From Armatimonadota bacterium (GTDB lineage: Bacteria; Armatimonadota; Zipacnadia; Zipacnadales; UBA11051): 34,906 nt of DNA. The position numbers and the translations under genes are program-made. Position 1 is the first letter of the stretch; each line of letters opens with the position of its first letter. Shown here one piece after another: positions 14,224 through 21,646 of this stretch. The stretch spans positions 1 to 34,906 of the forward strand of contig JABLXH010000049.1 of assembly GCA_013178155.1 (NCBI GenBank), given 5' to 3'. The notes below the pieces were generated by a model. The model was not told the origin of the DNA and ran no database searches. It saw only the letters and a list, made by a program, of their open reading frames with translations.

Positions 14224-16014
14224 ATGTCAGAACACGCCATGTTCATGAAGCGGACGATACGGTGCGGCGAGGTGCGCGAGGCGCATATCGGCCAGGAAGT
14301 CGTGCTGAACGGCTGGGTGCACCGACGGCGTGACCATGGCGGGCTGATCTTCATCGACCTGCGGGACCGCGCAGGCCTGGTCCAGGTGGTGTTCGGTCCG
14401 GAGGACTCCGTCACTGCCCTGGAGGCGGCCCATGACCTTCGCAGCGAGTACGTCATCGCCGTCCGGGGCACCGTGGTGCGGCGGCCAGAGGGTACGGAGA
14501 ACCCCGAGCTTCAGACCGGGACCGTGGAAGTGCGGGTGCGGGAGCTGGAGATTCTCAACCCGGCCAAGACGCCGCCCTTCTCCCTCACGGATCGCACCGA
14601 GACCGACGAGCTGGTGCGGATGAAGTATCGCTACATAGACCTGCGGTCCGAGCGCCTGCAACGCAACCTGCGGATACGGCACGAGGCTGCCCAGGCCGCC
14701 CGCGAGTTCCTGACTCGCGAAGGCTTCTGGGAGGTCGAAACGCCCCTGCTTTTCAAGCCCACTCCGGAGGGTGCCCGCGATTACCTGGTGCCCAGCCGCA
14801 TCTCTCCCGGCAACTTCTACTCCCTGCCACAGTCACCGCAGATACTCAAGCAGTTGCTGATGGTCGGCGGCATTGACCGTTACTTCCAGATCGCCAAGTG
14901 CCTGCGCGACGAGGACTTGCGTGCGGACCGGCAACCGGAGTTCACCCAGATCGACCTGGAGTTCGCCTTCGTGGACCGCGACGAAGTGTTCGATGTGACC
15001 GAACGCCTCTTTGCCCACATGTTCCGTCAGGTCATCGGCTATGAGTTGCCGGTGCCCTTCCCGCGCATGACCTATGCGGAAGCGATGCGCGACTACGGCA
15101 CGGACAAGCCCGACACGCGGTTTGACATGAAACTGGTGGACCTGACCGATCTGGCTCCGGAGGTTGAGTTCAAGGTCTTCCGCGACGTGGCTGCCCGCCA
15201 CGGGCAGGTCAAAGGTATCAAGGCCGAGGGCTGCGGCGACTACGCCCGGGCGCAACTCGACAAGCTGACGGAGTTCGCCAAGCAGCACAAGGCGCAGGGG
15301 CTCGTCTGGATGAGGGTGACGCCCGAAGGGCTGGACTCCCCGGTGGCCCGGTTCCTCACCGCCGAACAGCTAGACCAGATCCGGCAGCGGTTTTCCGCCC
15401 AGCCCGGCGACCTGCTCCTGATCGTCGCCGACCAGCCCGCCATCGTCGCTGAGAGCCTGGACTGGCTGCGCCGCGAGATGGCCCAGAGGATGGGCCTGAT
15501 CAGGCCCATGACCTTCTCTCCTCTGTGGGTAGTGGACTTCCCCCTGGTCTCCTGGAACGAGGAAGAGAAGCGCTGGGACGCCGAACACCACCCCTTCTGT
15601 ATGCCTCACCACGAGGACTGGGAACTGCTGGACACCGATCCCGGCAAGGTGCGGGCTCTCAGCTACGACGCGGTCATCAACGGCTCGGAGTGCGCCTCCG
15701 GCAGCATCAGGGTCCACCGGCGCGATATTCAACAGAAGGTCTTTGACATCATCGGCGTGACGCCCGAGGAGGCTGAGCGCAAGTTCGGGTTCCTGCTCAA
15801 CGCCTTCGAGTACGGCACCCCGCCCCATGGCGGCATCGCTCCGGGCTTTGATCGGATTGTGATGATGATGTGCGGTGAGGAGAACATCCGCGAGGTTATC
15901 GCCTTCCCGAAAACCCAGCGGGCCGTGGACCTGATGGCCGACGCTCCCGGTCCCGTGGATCCCAGACAGCTCAAGGAGCTGCACATCAAGCTGGACCTGC
16001 CAACACAGCCCTGA
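14224..16014 (+). CDS. aspS: Aspartyl-tRNA synthetase, bacterial type, predicted non-discriminating
   Basis: This 596-aa class IIb synthetase has an OB-fold anticodon domain (about residues 10-115, GWVHRRRDHGGLIFIDLRDR), a catalytic domain with YRYIDLRSERLQ, TPEGARDYLVPSR, LPQSPQILKQLLM and CLRDEDLRADRQPEFTQIDLE, an inserted GAD domain (about 300-420) and motif 3 GIAPGFDRIVMMM. His38 in RRRDH and Gly90 in RPEG match the His31/Gly81 pair of Pseudomonas AspRS that relaxes anticodon recognition. The enzyme would therefore charge both tRNA-Asp and tRNA-Asn, an inference needing GatCAB elsewhere. AGGGG lies about 8 bases before ATG 14224; Met6 or Met8 are alternative starts. Confidence 0.97.
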   Translation: MSEHAMFMKRTIRCGEVREAHIGQEVVLNGWVHRRRDHGGLIFIDLRDRAGLVQVVFGPEDSVTALEAAHDLRSEYVIAVRGTVVRRPEGTENPELQTGTVEVRVRELEILNPAKTPPFSLTDRTETDELVRMKYRYIDLRSERLQRNLRIRHEAAQAAREFLTREGFWEVETPLLFKPTPEGARDYLVPSRISPGNFYSLPQSPQILKQLLMVGGIDRYFQIAKCLRDEDLRADRQPEFTQIDLEFAFVDRDEVFDVTERLFAHMFRQVIGYELPVPFPRMTYAEAMRDYGTDKPDTRFDMKLVDLTDLAPEVEFKVFRDVAARHGQVKGIKAEGCGDYARAQLDKLTEFAKQHKAQGLVWMRVTPEGLDSPVARFLTAEQLDQIRQRFSAQPGDLLLIVADQPAIVAESLDWLRREMAQRMGLIRPMTFSPLWVVDFPLVSWNEEEKRWDAEHHPFCMPHHEDWELLDTDPGKVRALSYDAVINGSECASGSIRVHRRDIQQKVFDIIGVTPEEAERKFGFLLNAFEYGTPPHGGIAPGFDRIVMMMCGEENIREVIAFPKTQRAVDLMADAPGPVDPRQLKELHIKLDLPTQP

Positions 16015-16030
16015 TTGCCAGCGCATCCCG

Positions 16031-16063
16031 GCACCGCGCCATCCCTGCTCCCGCGCCCGGTGC
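16031..16063 (+). terminator. Possible weak terminator after aspS
   Basis: GCACCG (16031..16036) pairs with CGGTGC (16058..16063), with a further CGC/GCG pairing inside. A pyrimidine-rich stretch, TCTCGCTGTTCTCT, follows. The stem is short and the loop long, so this is tentative. The rest of the 188-base gap before the next gene holds a candidate promoter and nothing else that I can see. Confidence 0.3.
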
Positions 16064-16101
16064 TCTCGCTGTTCTCTGCCGGTCAACAACCGGTGTGCAC
16101 G

Positions 16102-16110
16102 TGGTATACT
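16102..16110 (+). promoter_or_regulatory. Candidate extended -10 promoter for the lipoprotein gene
   Basis: TGG followed by TATACT at 16105..16110 is an extended -10 element. No good -35 is found 17 bases upstream. A small CCGG/CCGG dyad (16079..16094) lies just before it. It would give a leader of about 85 bases before ATG 16203. Confidence 0.5.
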
Positions 16111-16202
16111 ACCAACTGCAACCAGAGGCGTCTGAGATTCGTCAAACGCACCAGAGCTTGCACCGAGAGCACGCCGTTGCTGACCTGGGAGCGTGAACCA
16201 TT

Positions 16203-17585
16203 ATGTCGCGCTTTACAGCCACGTTACTCCTGCTCATTGCACTGATTCTGCTGGCCGGCTGTGGGGGCGTCGAGCAAGCACGGGCGCGCCGGGAAGTGCC
16301 GGGCGTCTCGGGTGACGTCGGCTCGATAGACACCGCCGGCGAGCAGGCCACCGCCGAGGACTTCGACTATCACGGTTGGAAGGCATTCCGCCTCACCAAT
16401 GGCATGGTGACGCTGGTTGTCGTTCCCGACATGGGCGGTCGGATCATCGAGTACAAGCTCGGTGGACACCCCTTCCTGTGGGCAGAACCGGGCGAGCCGC
16501 CGGGGAAGGCCGCTCCGGGCGAAGCCAGCATCGAGTGGCGGGACTTCGGGGGCTATAGGGCGTGGCCGGCGCCGCAGGCAAAGTGGACACCGCCGCCGGA
16601 CTCGGCGGCAGCGGCCTTTGACGCCGGGCCCTGGACTGGCAAGATCACCGTGCCTCAGGGACGATCGGCTGAGGTCGAACTCACCAGCCCCAAGGACCAG
16701 ACCAGCGGACTGCAGGCCAAGCGAACGATCCAGCTCTTCGGCGGCTCCTCGCGCGTGCACATCACTGAGCAGTTCACCAACCAGACGAGCAAACCCACCG
16801 AGTGGGCCATCCGCCAGATCAGCCAGCTCGTGGGCGTCGTGGAGCCGGGCGCGGTGAGCGGTGGCAAGGCGCGGGTCTATCTCCCCCTCAACCCCGACAG
16901 CAAGCTGCCAGACGGTTACCGCCTCGAGGGCACCGGCGGGGCTGGCCAGTTCAAGGTCCTGAGCGATGGCATCCTGCAGATCGCCTATCAGGGCGAGGAA
17001 GCGGCCGGCTTCACTGACACGCAGGCGGGGTGGGTCGCCGCGGTTGATGAAGCGCACGGCTATGCCTTCGTCCAGCGCTTTGGAGTCAGTCCCCTCGGCA
17101 CGTACCCCGAGAACGGCGCTACCGTTGGCGTTCGGGTGACAGTGAAACCGGCATGCCTTGAGCTGTCACTCTTCAGCCCCCTGCGCACACTGCAGCCCGA
17201 GCAAAGCCTCGAAGTCAGCACTGACTGGTATGCGGCCCGGGTCGCGGGGCCCATCGTGAGCTGCTCCGATGTCGCCGCTGTTCGTGAGCCACTGAAGCTG
17301 ACCCGCAAGGACGGCAAACTGCGCCTCACGGGCGTTCTCGGGGTCTATGCGCCCGGCAGCCTGGCGCTGAACCTGCAAGACGGCTCGGGGACCACCATCG
17401 GTCAGCCGACGCTGGTCAAGGTCAGTCCGGCCGAGGAGGTGAAGCTTGACCAGGTCATCCCCGAGGAGCCGACAGCGAGGAAGCTGTTGGTTGAGCTGCA
17501 GAACAGTCGTGGCACGCCGCTGGGCGAGGTCGGCACGGTGGACATGGGAGTGACGGTGGCCAGAGCCGAAGCCAGCGGCGACTGA
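16203..17585 (+). CDS. Exported lipoprotein with DUF4380-like beta-sandwich
   Basis: This 460-aa protein starts with a lipoprotein signal, MSRFTATLLLLIALILLAGC, with lipobox LAGC and acylated Cys20. The mature part begins with a low-complexity linker, then a beta-rich domain (about residues 50-340) with FRLTNGMVTLVVVPDMGGRI, EYKLGGHPFLW and TEQFTNQTSKPTEWAIRQISQL. This pattern matches DUF4380 and related mutarotase-like folds that often accompany carbohydrate metabolism in Armatimonadota and Planctomycetes. The C-terminal 110 residues look like an extra Ig-like domain. It ends 26 bases before a clear terminator and is probably monocistronic. The catalytic or binding role is unknown. Confidence 0.78.
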   Translation: MSRFTATLLLLIALILLAGCGGVEQARARREVPGVSGDVGSIDTAGEQATAEDFDYHGWKAFRLTNGMVTLVVVPDMGGRIIEYKLGGHPFLWAEPGEPPGKAAPGEASIEWRDFGGYRAWPAPQAKWTPPPDSAAAAFDAGPWTGKITVPQGRSAEVELTSPKDQTSGLQAKRTIQLFGGSSRVHITEQFTNQTSKPTEWAIRQISQLVGVVEPGAVSGGKARVYLPLNPDSKLPDGYRLEGTGGAGQFKVLSDGILQIAYQGEEAAGFTDTQAGWVAAVDEAHGYAFVQRFGVSPLGTYPENGATVGVRVTVKPACLELSLFSPLRTLQPEQSLEVSTDWYAARVAGPIVSCSDVAAVREPLKLTRKDGKLRLTGVLGVYAPGSLALNLQDGSGTTIGQPTLVKVSPAEEVKLDQVIPEEPTARKLLVELQNSRGTPLGEVGTVDMGVTVARAEASGD

Positions 17586-17611
17586 GCTCAGTTACGTTCA
17601 GGCATTCCTGG

Positions 17612-17646
17612 GGCCGCCGGGACCACCGCTCCGGCGGCCTCTTTGT
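17612..17646 (+). terminator. Intrinsic terminator after the lipoprotein gene
   Basis: GGCCGCCGG (17612..17620) pairs exactly with CCGGCGGCC (17631..17639) around a 10-base loop and is followed by TCTTTGTG. It separates the lipoprotein gene from the prepilin/ECF unit. Confidence 0.8.
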
Positions 17647-17666
17647 GCGCTAGCCTTGGGCAAGCC

Positions 17667-17695
17667 TTGACGGCTCGGGCCCTCTGGTGTAGTAT
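17667..17695 (+). promoter_or_regulatory. Promoter of the prepilin/ECF transporter unit
   Basis: TTGACG (17667..17672) and TAGTAT (17690..17695) are spaced by 17 bases, giving a start near 17702. This places the transcription start at the left arm of the inverted repeat 17701..17727. Confidence 0.7.
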
Positions 17696-17700
17696 GCTCC

Positions 17701-17727
17701 GTGTTACGAAAATGGAATACGTAACAC
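17701..17727. promoter_or_regulatory. 8-base perfect inverted repeat at the transcription start / 5' leader
   Basis: GTGTTACG (17701..17708) and CGTAACAC (17720..17727) are exact reverse complements with an 11-base A-rich loop. The repeat begins at the predicted transcription start and ends one base before the GGAG ribosome-binding site (17729..17732). It could be a repressor operator or a 5' stem-loop that controls translation or mRNA life. The loop contains an in-frame ATG (17712) that could extend the prepilin by nine residues. Confidence 0.6.
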
Positions 17728-17738
17728 CGGAGATCCGG

Positions 17739-18401
17739 ATGCGAAAGCCCCAGCAAGGCTTCACCCTCATCGAGCTGCTGGTCGTCATCGCCATTATCGC
17801 GATTCTGGCGGCGATCCTCTTCCCCGTCTTCGCGAAGGCCCGTGAGAAGGCGCGCCAGGTCACCTGCCTCTCCAACCTTAAGCAGATCGGCTTGGCCTTC
17901 TTCATGTATACCTCGGACTACGACGAAACGTTCCCCATGGTGTACAACTGGAAGACCAACCTCCAGCCCTACGTCAGGAACACCCAGATCAACTTCTGCC
18001 CGAGCCGCAGGAGTCTCCCCTGGTACTACGGCCAGGGGTACAACATCGGCTGCGCCACACCATACGTCGCTGGTGTCCCGCTCAGCAGCGAGGGGGCCAT
18101 CGTGTCTCCCAGCTACAAGATACTGGTCGTGGAGTGGGACCGCTGCAACGCCGGTCCTCCCTGCGGTCCGCCCGGGTTCTTCTCCGGCGGCGCGACCTCC
18201 TACTGGGCCGTGACTCGCGTCCACAATGGCGGCTCGAATATGGTCTTCTGTGACGGCCATGCCAAGTGGCTGGTGCCTAACGACTACCACAGCAATGCCG
18301 AGGGCATTGACGCCGCCGGCAACCCCGTCCCCGCCGGCGCCACCGCCGTGCCAGAGGATGTGTGGCGCAGATACTGGGATGTGCGTTACGATGTCCACTG
18401 A
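17739..18401 (+). CDS. Type IV prepilin-like secreted protein with H-X9-DG domain (DUF1559 type)
   Basis: This 220-aa protein has the class III leader MRKPQQG cut before FTLIELL, with Glu at mature position 5 and a hydrophobic helix ([19 protein letters not shown]). The C-terminal H-X9-DG motif (His162, Asp172, Gly173 in [13 protein letters not shown]) marks the processing-associated family that is greatly expanded in Armatimonadota and Planctomycetes. Such proteins are pseudopilins moved by the type II/IV machinery; individual roles are unknown. ATG 17739 has GGAG at 17729..17732. It is the first gene behind its promoter, and its stop overlaps the start of the ECF S component by 11 bases, an unusual partner. 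Confidence 0.93.
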   Translation: MRKPQQGFTLIELLVVIAIIAILAAILFPVFAKAREKARQVTCLSNLKQIGLAFFMYTSDYDETFPMVYNWKTNLQPYVRNTQINFCPSRRSLPWYYGQGYNIGCATPYVAGVPLSSEGAIVSPSYKILVVEWDRCNAGPPCGPPGFFSGGATSYWAVTRVHNGGSNMVFCDGHAKWLVPNDYHSNAEGIDAAGNPVPAGATAVPEDVWRRYWDVRYDVH

Positions 18402-18999
18402 GCAGGACGGCGCTGTAGAGGGCCTGGACCTGGCGGCCGACCAGGCTGACCGTCGCCAGCTCTTCGAGGCGCGGGACCTGGCTCTGGGAGGACTGCTCGG
18501 GGCTCTGGCCATTACCTTGCCGCTAGCCTTCCATGCCATGGGACCTGGTGCGGGCCCGATCTTCCTGCCGATGTACCTGCCCATCCTGGCGCTGGGCTTG
18601 TTGGCCTCCTGGGAGGTCGCCCTGGCCGTCGGTCTGGCGGCGCCGCTGCTGTCCGCCGTGCTTACGGGCATGCCGCCCCTGGCTCCGCCGATCGCGCTGC
18701 TCATGGCCTTCGAGCTGGCCGTTCTCGCTACGGCTGCCAGTCTCGCTCGTTCCCGTGGCCTGCCGCTGATGGCCGCAGTGGTCTTCGGCCTGCTGGCCTC
18801 GCGGCTGGCGGGGATGCTTGCGCTGTTGACGGTAGGCCGGGCCCTTGGGTACGATAGGGGGCTACTCGAGTACGGGCTGCTCAGCCTGGCTGTGGCGTGG
18901 CCGGGCATGCTTTTGCAACTTACGGTCGTCCCGGGGGCCGTGGCCGCAATTGAGCGCGTAAGTCTCATTGGTTCACGCTGGAAGAAGGCAACTGCATGA
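18391..18999 (+). CDS. ECF transporter S component (substrate-binding membrane protein)
   Basis: This 202-aa membrane protein has about six hydrophobic segments starting near residue 29 ([17 protein letters not shown]). The motifs [34 protein letters not shown] and [10 protein letters not shown] are the pattern of S components that bind a micronutrient and dock onto EcfT. The specificity cannot be named from sequence. ATG 18391 lies inside the end of the prepilin gene, with a weak GGGA ribosome-binding site 12 bases upstream, suggesting coupling. The stop overlaps the FmdE gene in ATGA. It is the membrane receptor of the importer encoded here together with EcfT and EcfA. Confidence 0.86.
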   Translation: MSTEQDGAVEGLDLAADQADRRQLFEARDLALGGLLGALAITLPLAFHAMGPGAGPIFLPMYLPILALGLLASWEVALAVGLAAPLLSAVLTGMPPLAPPIALLMAFELAVLATAASLARSRGLPLMAAVVFGLLASRLAGMLALLTVGRALGYDRGLLEYGLLSLAVAWPGMLLQLTVVPGAVAAIERVSLIGSRWKKATA

Positions 19000-19436
19000 T
19001 GGGCCGTGGACACCTGCCTGACGGCATTGATGACATGACGATTCTGCGGGCCTTCCACGGTCATCTCGGCCCGTACGTGGTGGCCGGTCTCCGACTGGGC
19101 CGCTATGCCATGGCCAGGCTGGCGGCCGACCCCCACTTCGGGATTGAGGCCGAGGTGCACTGCCCCGACCGACCTCCCCCCTCCTGCGCCATGGACGGCA
19201 TCCAGTTCGCTACCGGCTGCACCCTGGGCAAGCGCAACATCAGCCACCAGGTCGCCGAAGGCGTGCGCGCGCGGTTCCGTAACCGCGAGACCGGCGCCGA
19301 GCTGGTGGTGGGGCTCCGGCCGGAGGCGATGGCCCGCGCTGTGGCGGAACTGCAGGCTCATGGCGACGAGGCCGGAGCCCGCCTGGTCATGGCTCTCAGC
19401 GACGAGGAATTGCTCGAGGAGCTCCTAACGCGGTGA
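18996..19436 (+). CDS. Single-domain FmdE-family protein in the ECF operon
   Basis: This 146-aa protein is essentially one FmdE domain, named after the formylmethanofuran dehydrogenase operon. Hallmarks are FHGHLGPYVVAG (His21, His23), HCPDRPPPSC (Cys56, Cys64), DGIQFATGCTLGKRNI (Cys75), and GVRARFRNRETG. The His/Cys set is consistent with metal binding. It is not fused to a zinc finger and no other fmd gene is present, so a methanofuran role is unlikely. It sits between the S and T components with 4-base overlaps on both sides (ATGA, GTGA). Its probable role is to handle the imported substrate or a metal or cofactor. A start at the second Met, 18999, is equally possible. Confidence 0.87.
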   Translation: MMGRGHLPDGIDDMTILRAFHGHLGPYVVAGLRLGRYAMARLAADPHFGIEAEVHCPDRPPPSCAMDGIQFATGCTLGKRNISHQVAEGVRARFRNRETGAELVVGLRPEAMARAVAELQAHGDEAGARLVMALSDEELLEELLTR

Positions 19437-20167
19437 GACGTACCGGCGTGGCCGCTGCGCTTAGCCCGGGTTTCCAGGTCGGGCTGCTTGGTGTTGCCCT
19501 CCTGGCCAGCGTCGTGACCGAGCTGTCCCGGCCCCGGGGCCTGGCTCTTCTCGGCCTCCTGGCGTTGGCGGCGGTCCTGACCACCCCACTCGCCACCCGC
19601 GCGTTTCTGCGCCGTCTGGTTCCGCTCTTCTCCTTCGGGGTCGTAGCACTGGTCCTGTTGCTGCTGGCGCCGCGCAGTCCGGGAATGGAGACCGTCGTCC
19701 TGCCTCTGTGGCACCGACCCGTTCCCGCGTCCGGCCTGCATTTCGTGGTCTCACTATGGGTCAAATCTGTCTTGGTGCTGGCCTGGGTTACGGTGTTCGC
19801 CCAACGGCTCACCGAGCGGGACCTGCTGGAGGGGCTCACCAGCCTCCGCCTGCCCCCCCGTCTGGTGGCGCTGTGCTACCTGATGGTGCGCAATGTCCAG
19901 GGCGTCGGGGCCGAGGTGCGACGTCTGGTGCGGGCCTGTGAAGCTCGCGGCCGCCCGCGAGGTTGGCGAGCTCTCACGGTCGCTGTTTCCATGGCGGCCG
20001 TACTGCTGACCCGTCTCGGTCGCCGGGCCGACACCCAGGCCCTGGCTATGGTGGCCCGGGGGTTTGCGGGAGGACTGCCGCTACTCATCTGGCGGCCGGT
20101 CCGAGCGGGGCATCTGCTGGCGCTGGCGGGTGTGGGAGGGGTGCTCGTATGCCTGACACGCCTCTAG
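19433..20167 (+). CDS. ecfT: ECF transporter transmembrane component EcfT
   Basis: This 244-aa membrane protein transmits ATPase movement to the S component. It has hydrophobic segments near residues 14-32, 38-53, 62-80, 100-120 and 218-240. The coupling-helix signatures RACEARGRPRG and AMVARGF (the two Ala-Arg-Gly motifs contacting the ATPase) are both present. The start is GTG 19433, overlapping the fmdE stop as GTGA. It overlaps ecfA by 19 bases at its end. One T and one A gene are found here, so this looks like a dedicated (group I-like) rather than shared module, although the rest of the genome could hold others. Confidence 0.88.
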   Translation: MRRTGVAAALSPGFQVGLLGVALLASVVTELSRPRGLALLGLLALAAVLTTPLATRAFLRRLVPLFSFGVVALVLLLLAPRSPGMETVVLPLWHRPVPASGLHFVVSLWVKSVLVLAWVTVFAQRLTERDLLEGLTSLRLPPRLVALCYLMVRNVQGVGAEVRRLVRACEARGRPRGWRALTVAVSMAAVLLTRLGRRADTQALAMVARGFAGGLPLLIWRPVRAGHLLALAGVGGVLVCLTRL

Positions 20168-20865
20168 CCGTGAGGATCACGGGGCTCCGCTTCCGATACC
20201 CCGACGGCACGGTGGCTCTGGACGGAGTGGACCTGGAGGTGCAGGAAGGCGAACGGGTCGCCCTGCTGGGCCCCAATGGCGCCGGCAAGTCCACCCTGCT
20301 GCTGCATCTCAACGGTCTGCTGCGCGGCGAGGGCGAGGTGCGTGTCCTGGGGCTACCGGTGCGTGGACGAGCGCTTCGGCAGCTTCGCCAGCAAGTGGGG
20401 CTGGTCTTCCAGAGCCCTGATGACCAGCTCTTCATGCCCTCGGTCTTTGATGAGGTGGCTTTCGGAGCGCTCAACGCTGGCCTGGGTCGCGAGGAAGTAC
20501 AGCGGCGCGTGCACCAGGCCCTGGCCGTGACAGGCATTGCTCACCTGGCGGAAAAACACCCCGACCATCTCAGCCTGGGGCAACGGAAGCGCGTGGCAAT
20601 TGCTTCGGTGCTGGTGACTGACAATCGGCTGCTGGTGCTGGATGAGCCCTCCGCCGGGCTCGATCCCGCCGGCCGAGCGGCCCTGCTGGAGCTGCTGCAC
20701 GCGCTTGGCTCCACAATGGTCGTCGCTACCCACGACCTGGAGTTCGCCAGCTCGCTCTGCACCCGAGCTATCGCCATGCGCGACGGCCGCGTCTACAGCG
20801 CTGGGACGGTGGCAGAGCTGGCTGCTGATCCCTCGCTCTTCGCTGTCTCTGAGGCAGCCCTCTAG
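20149..20865 (+). CDS. ecfA: ECF transporter ATP-binding protein EcfA
   Basis: This 238-aa ABC ATPase has Walker A GPNGAGKST (residues 41-49), Q-loop VFQSPDDQLF, signature LSLGQRKRVAIASVL, Walker B LLVLDEPSAGLDP, and switch His in VATHDLE. It resembles CbiO/EcfA ATPases that energise vitamin or metal import. Its signature reads LSLGQ rather than the canonical LSGGQ, a mild deviation. With only one A gene it would form a homodimer. ATG 20149 has GGGAGGGG about 8 bases upstream. Its stop shares CTAG with the stop of the opposing amidohydrolase gene. Confidence 0.95.
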   Translation: MPDTPLAVRITGLRFRYPDGTVALDGVDLEVQEGERVALLGPNGAGKSTLLLHLNGLLRGEGEVRVLGLPVRGRALRQLRQQVGLVFQSPDDQLFMPSVFDEVAFGALNAGLGREEVQRRVHQALAVTGIAHLAEKHPDHLSLGQRKRVAIASVLVTDNRLLVLDEPSAGLDPAGRAALLELLHALGSTMVVATHDLEFASSLCTRAIAMRDGRVYSAGTVAELAADPSLFAVSEAAL

Positions 20866-21638
20866 ACCCCCAGCACCCGCGCCGCATTGCCGCTCAGGAT
20901 CGCCTGCACCGCTTCCTCGCCAATAGGCGCCTCCCGGACCTTCGCCAGCGCCGTCTGGGCATACGAGAACGGCAGGTGGCTGCCGAAAACCAATCGCTCA
21001 CTCCCCACCTTGCTTACGAGGTCCTCGATGGCGTTCAGTGGTCCCTTGACGTAAGAGATCTCTGCCAGCACGTTGTCTCGTTGTGCCCCGTGCAGGAACA
21101 TCGGGATCTCCGCCGCTGTGGCCGTGCACAGCACCACGGTGGCGGGAGCCACGTTGCGCGCGAAGGCGACGGCCTTGTCCATCGCCAGCGCCGGAACCTT
21201 CATCAGGGGATGATGGTGCCGCTCGTCCTCCACCCGCACGGCCAGTAGCATCGGCCAGCCCAGCGCCGCAGCCTCGTCCACGAGAGCCACTGCCTGGTGC
21301 CCAGCCAGGTCAAAGCCGTGGTACGTCGGGTAGAGTTTGAGCGCTCGAAATCCCATGGCCGCGCAGTCCCGCAGGTCGCGCATTGCCCCCGGGTACTCGG
21401 GGTTGAGCACTGCCGCCGGCCGCACCTGTACTCCGCTCACCCCCTGCAGGTCCGCAATAAGCCGCTCGTTGGCCGGCTGCGGGCTGACATAGGTGATGGC
21501 CGGCGCGCTCCCGACGTAGGCGGTGGTGATGCCAAACCGCTTGAGGTCGGCGACCACCTCTGCCGCCGTCGTGATCGGGTACTCGCGGAAGGCATATGCT
21601 CCGGCGTCGCAGTTCAGGTCAATGATAGTGTCTGCCAT
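20862..21638 (-). CDS. Amidohydrolase-superfamily protein lacking metal ligands
   Basis: This 258-aa TIM-barrel protein is a paralogue of its upstream neighbour (21647..22378), with matching C-terminal NAARVLGV and NAARLLGI. The metal-binding positions differ. The HxH place reads DLNCD (Asn9, Asp11), the active-site MAHFGG region is VVLCTATA, and the late GTDMP is GSHLPF. It also keeps the amidohydrolase-like fold features PNPEYPGAMRDLRDCAAMG and ALKLYPTYHGF. The metal-dependent chemistry is therefore probably lost; a regulatory or structural role in a complex with its paralogue, or a metal-free reaction, is possible. GAGG lies 6 bases before ATG 21638 and the gap from the paralogue is 8 bases. 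Confidence 0.78.
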   Translation of the reverse strand: MADTIIDLNCDAGAYAFREYPITTAAEVVADLKRFGITTAYVGSAPAITYVSPQPANERLIADLQGVSGVQVRPAAVLNPEYPGAMRDLRDCAAMGFRALKLYPTYHGFDLAGHQAVALVDEAAALGWPMLLAVRVEDERHHHPLMKVPALAMDKAVAFARNVAPATVVLCTATAAEIPMFLHGAQRDNVLAEISYVKGPLNAIEDLVSKVGSERLVFGSHLPFSYAQTALAKVREAPIGEEAVQAILSGNAARVLGV

Positions 21639-21646
21639 CAGGAGCC

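Noticed and set aside
12165-14471. Minus-strand 768-codon open frame
   Set aside because: It is antisense to hisS and the zinc-ribbon gene, a common effect of GC-rich codon use, and has no recognisable domain.
17598-19361. Minus-strand 587-codon open frame
   Set aside because: It is antisense to the prepilin, ECF S and fmdE genes, all with clear family motifs.
18996-19436. Methanogenesis-type formylmethanofuran dehydrogenase function for the FmdE protein
   Set aside because: No other fmd/fwd subunits are present and the host looks bacterial; the domain name does not imply that pathway.
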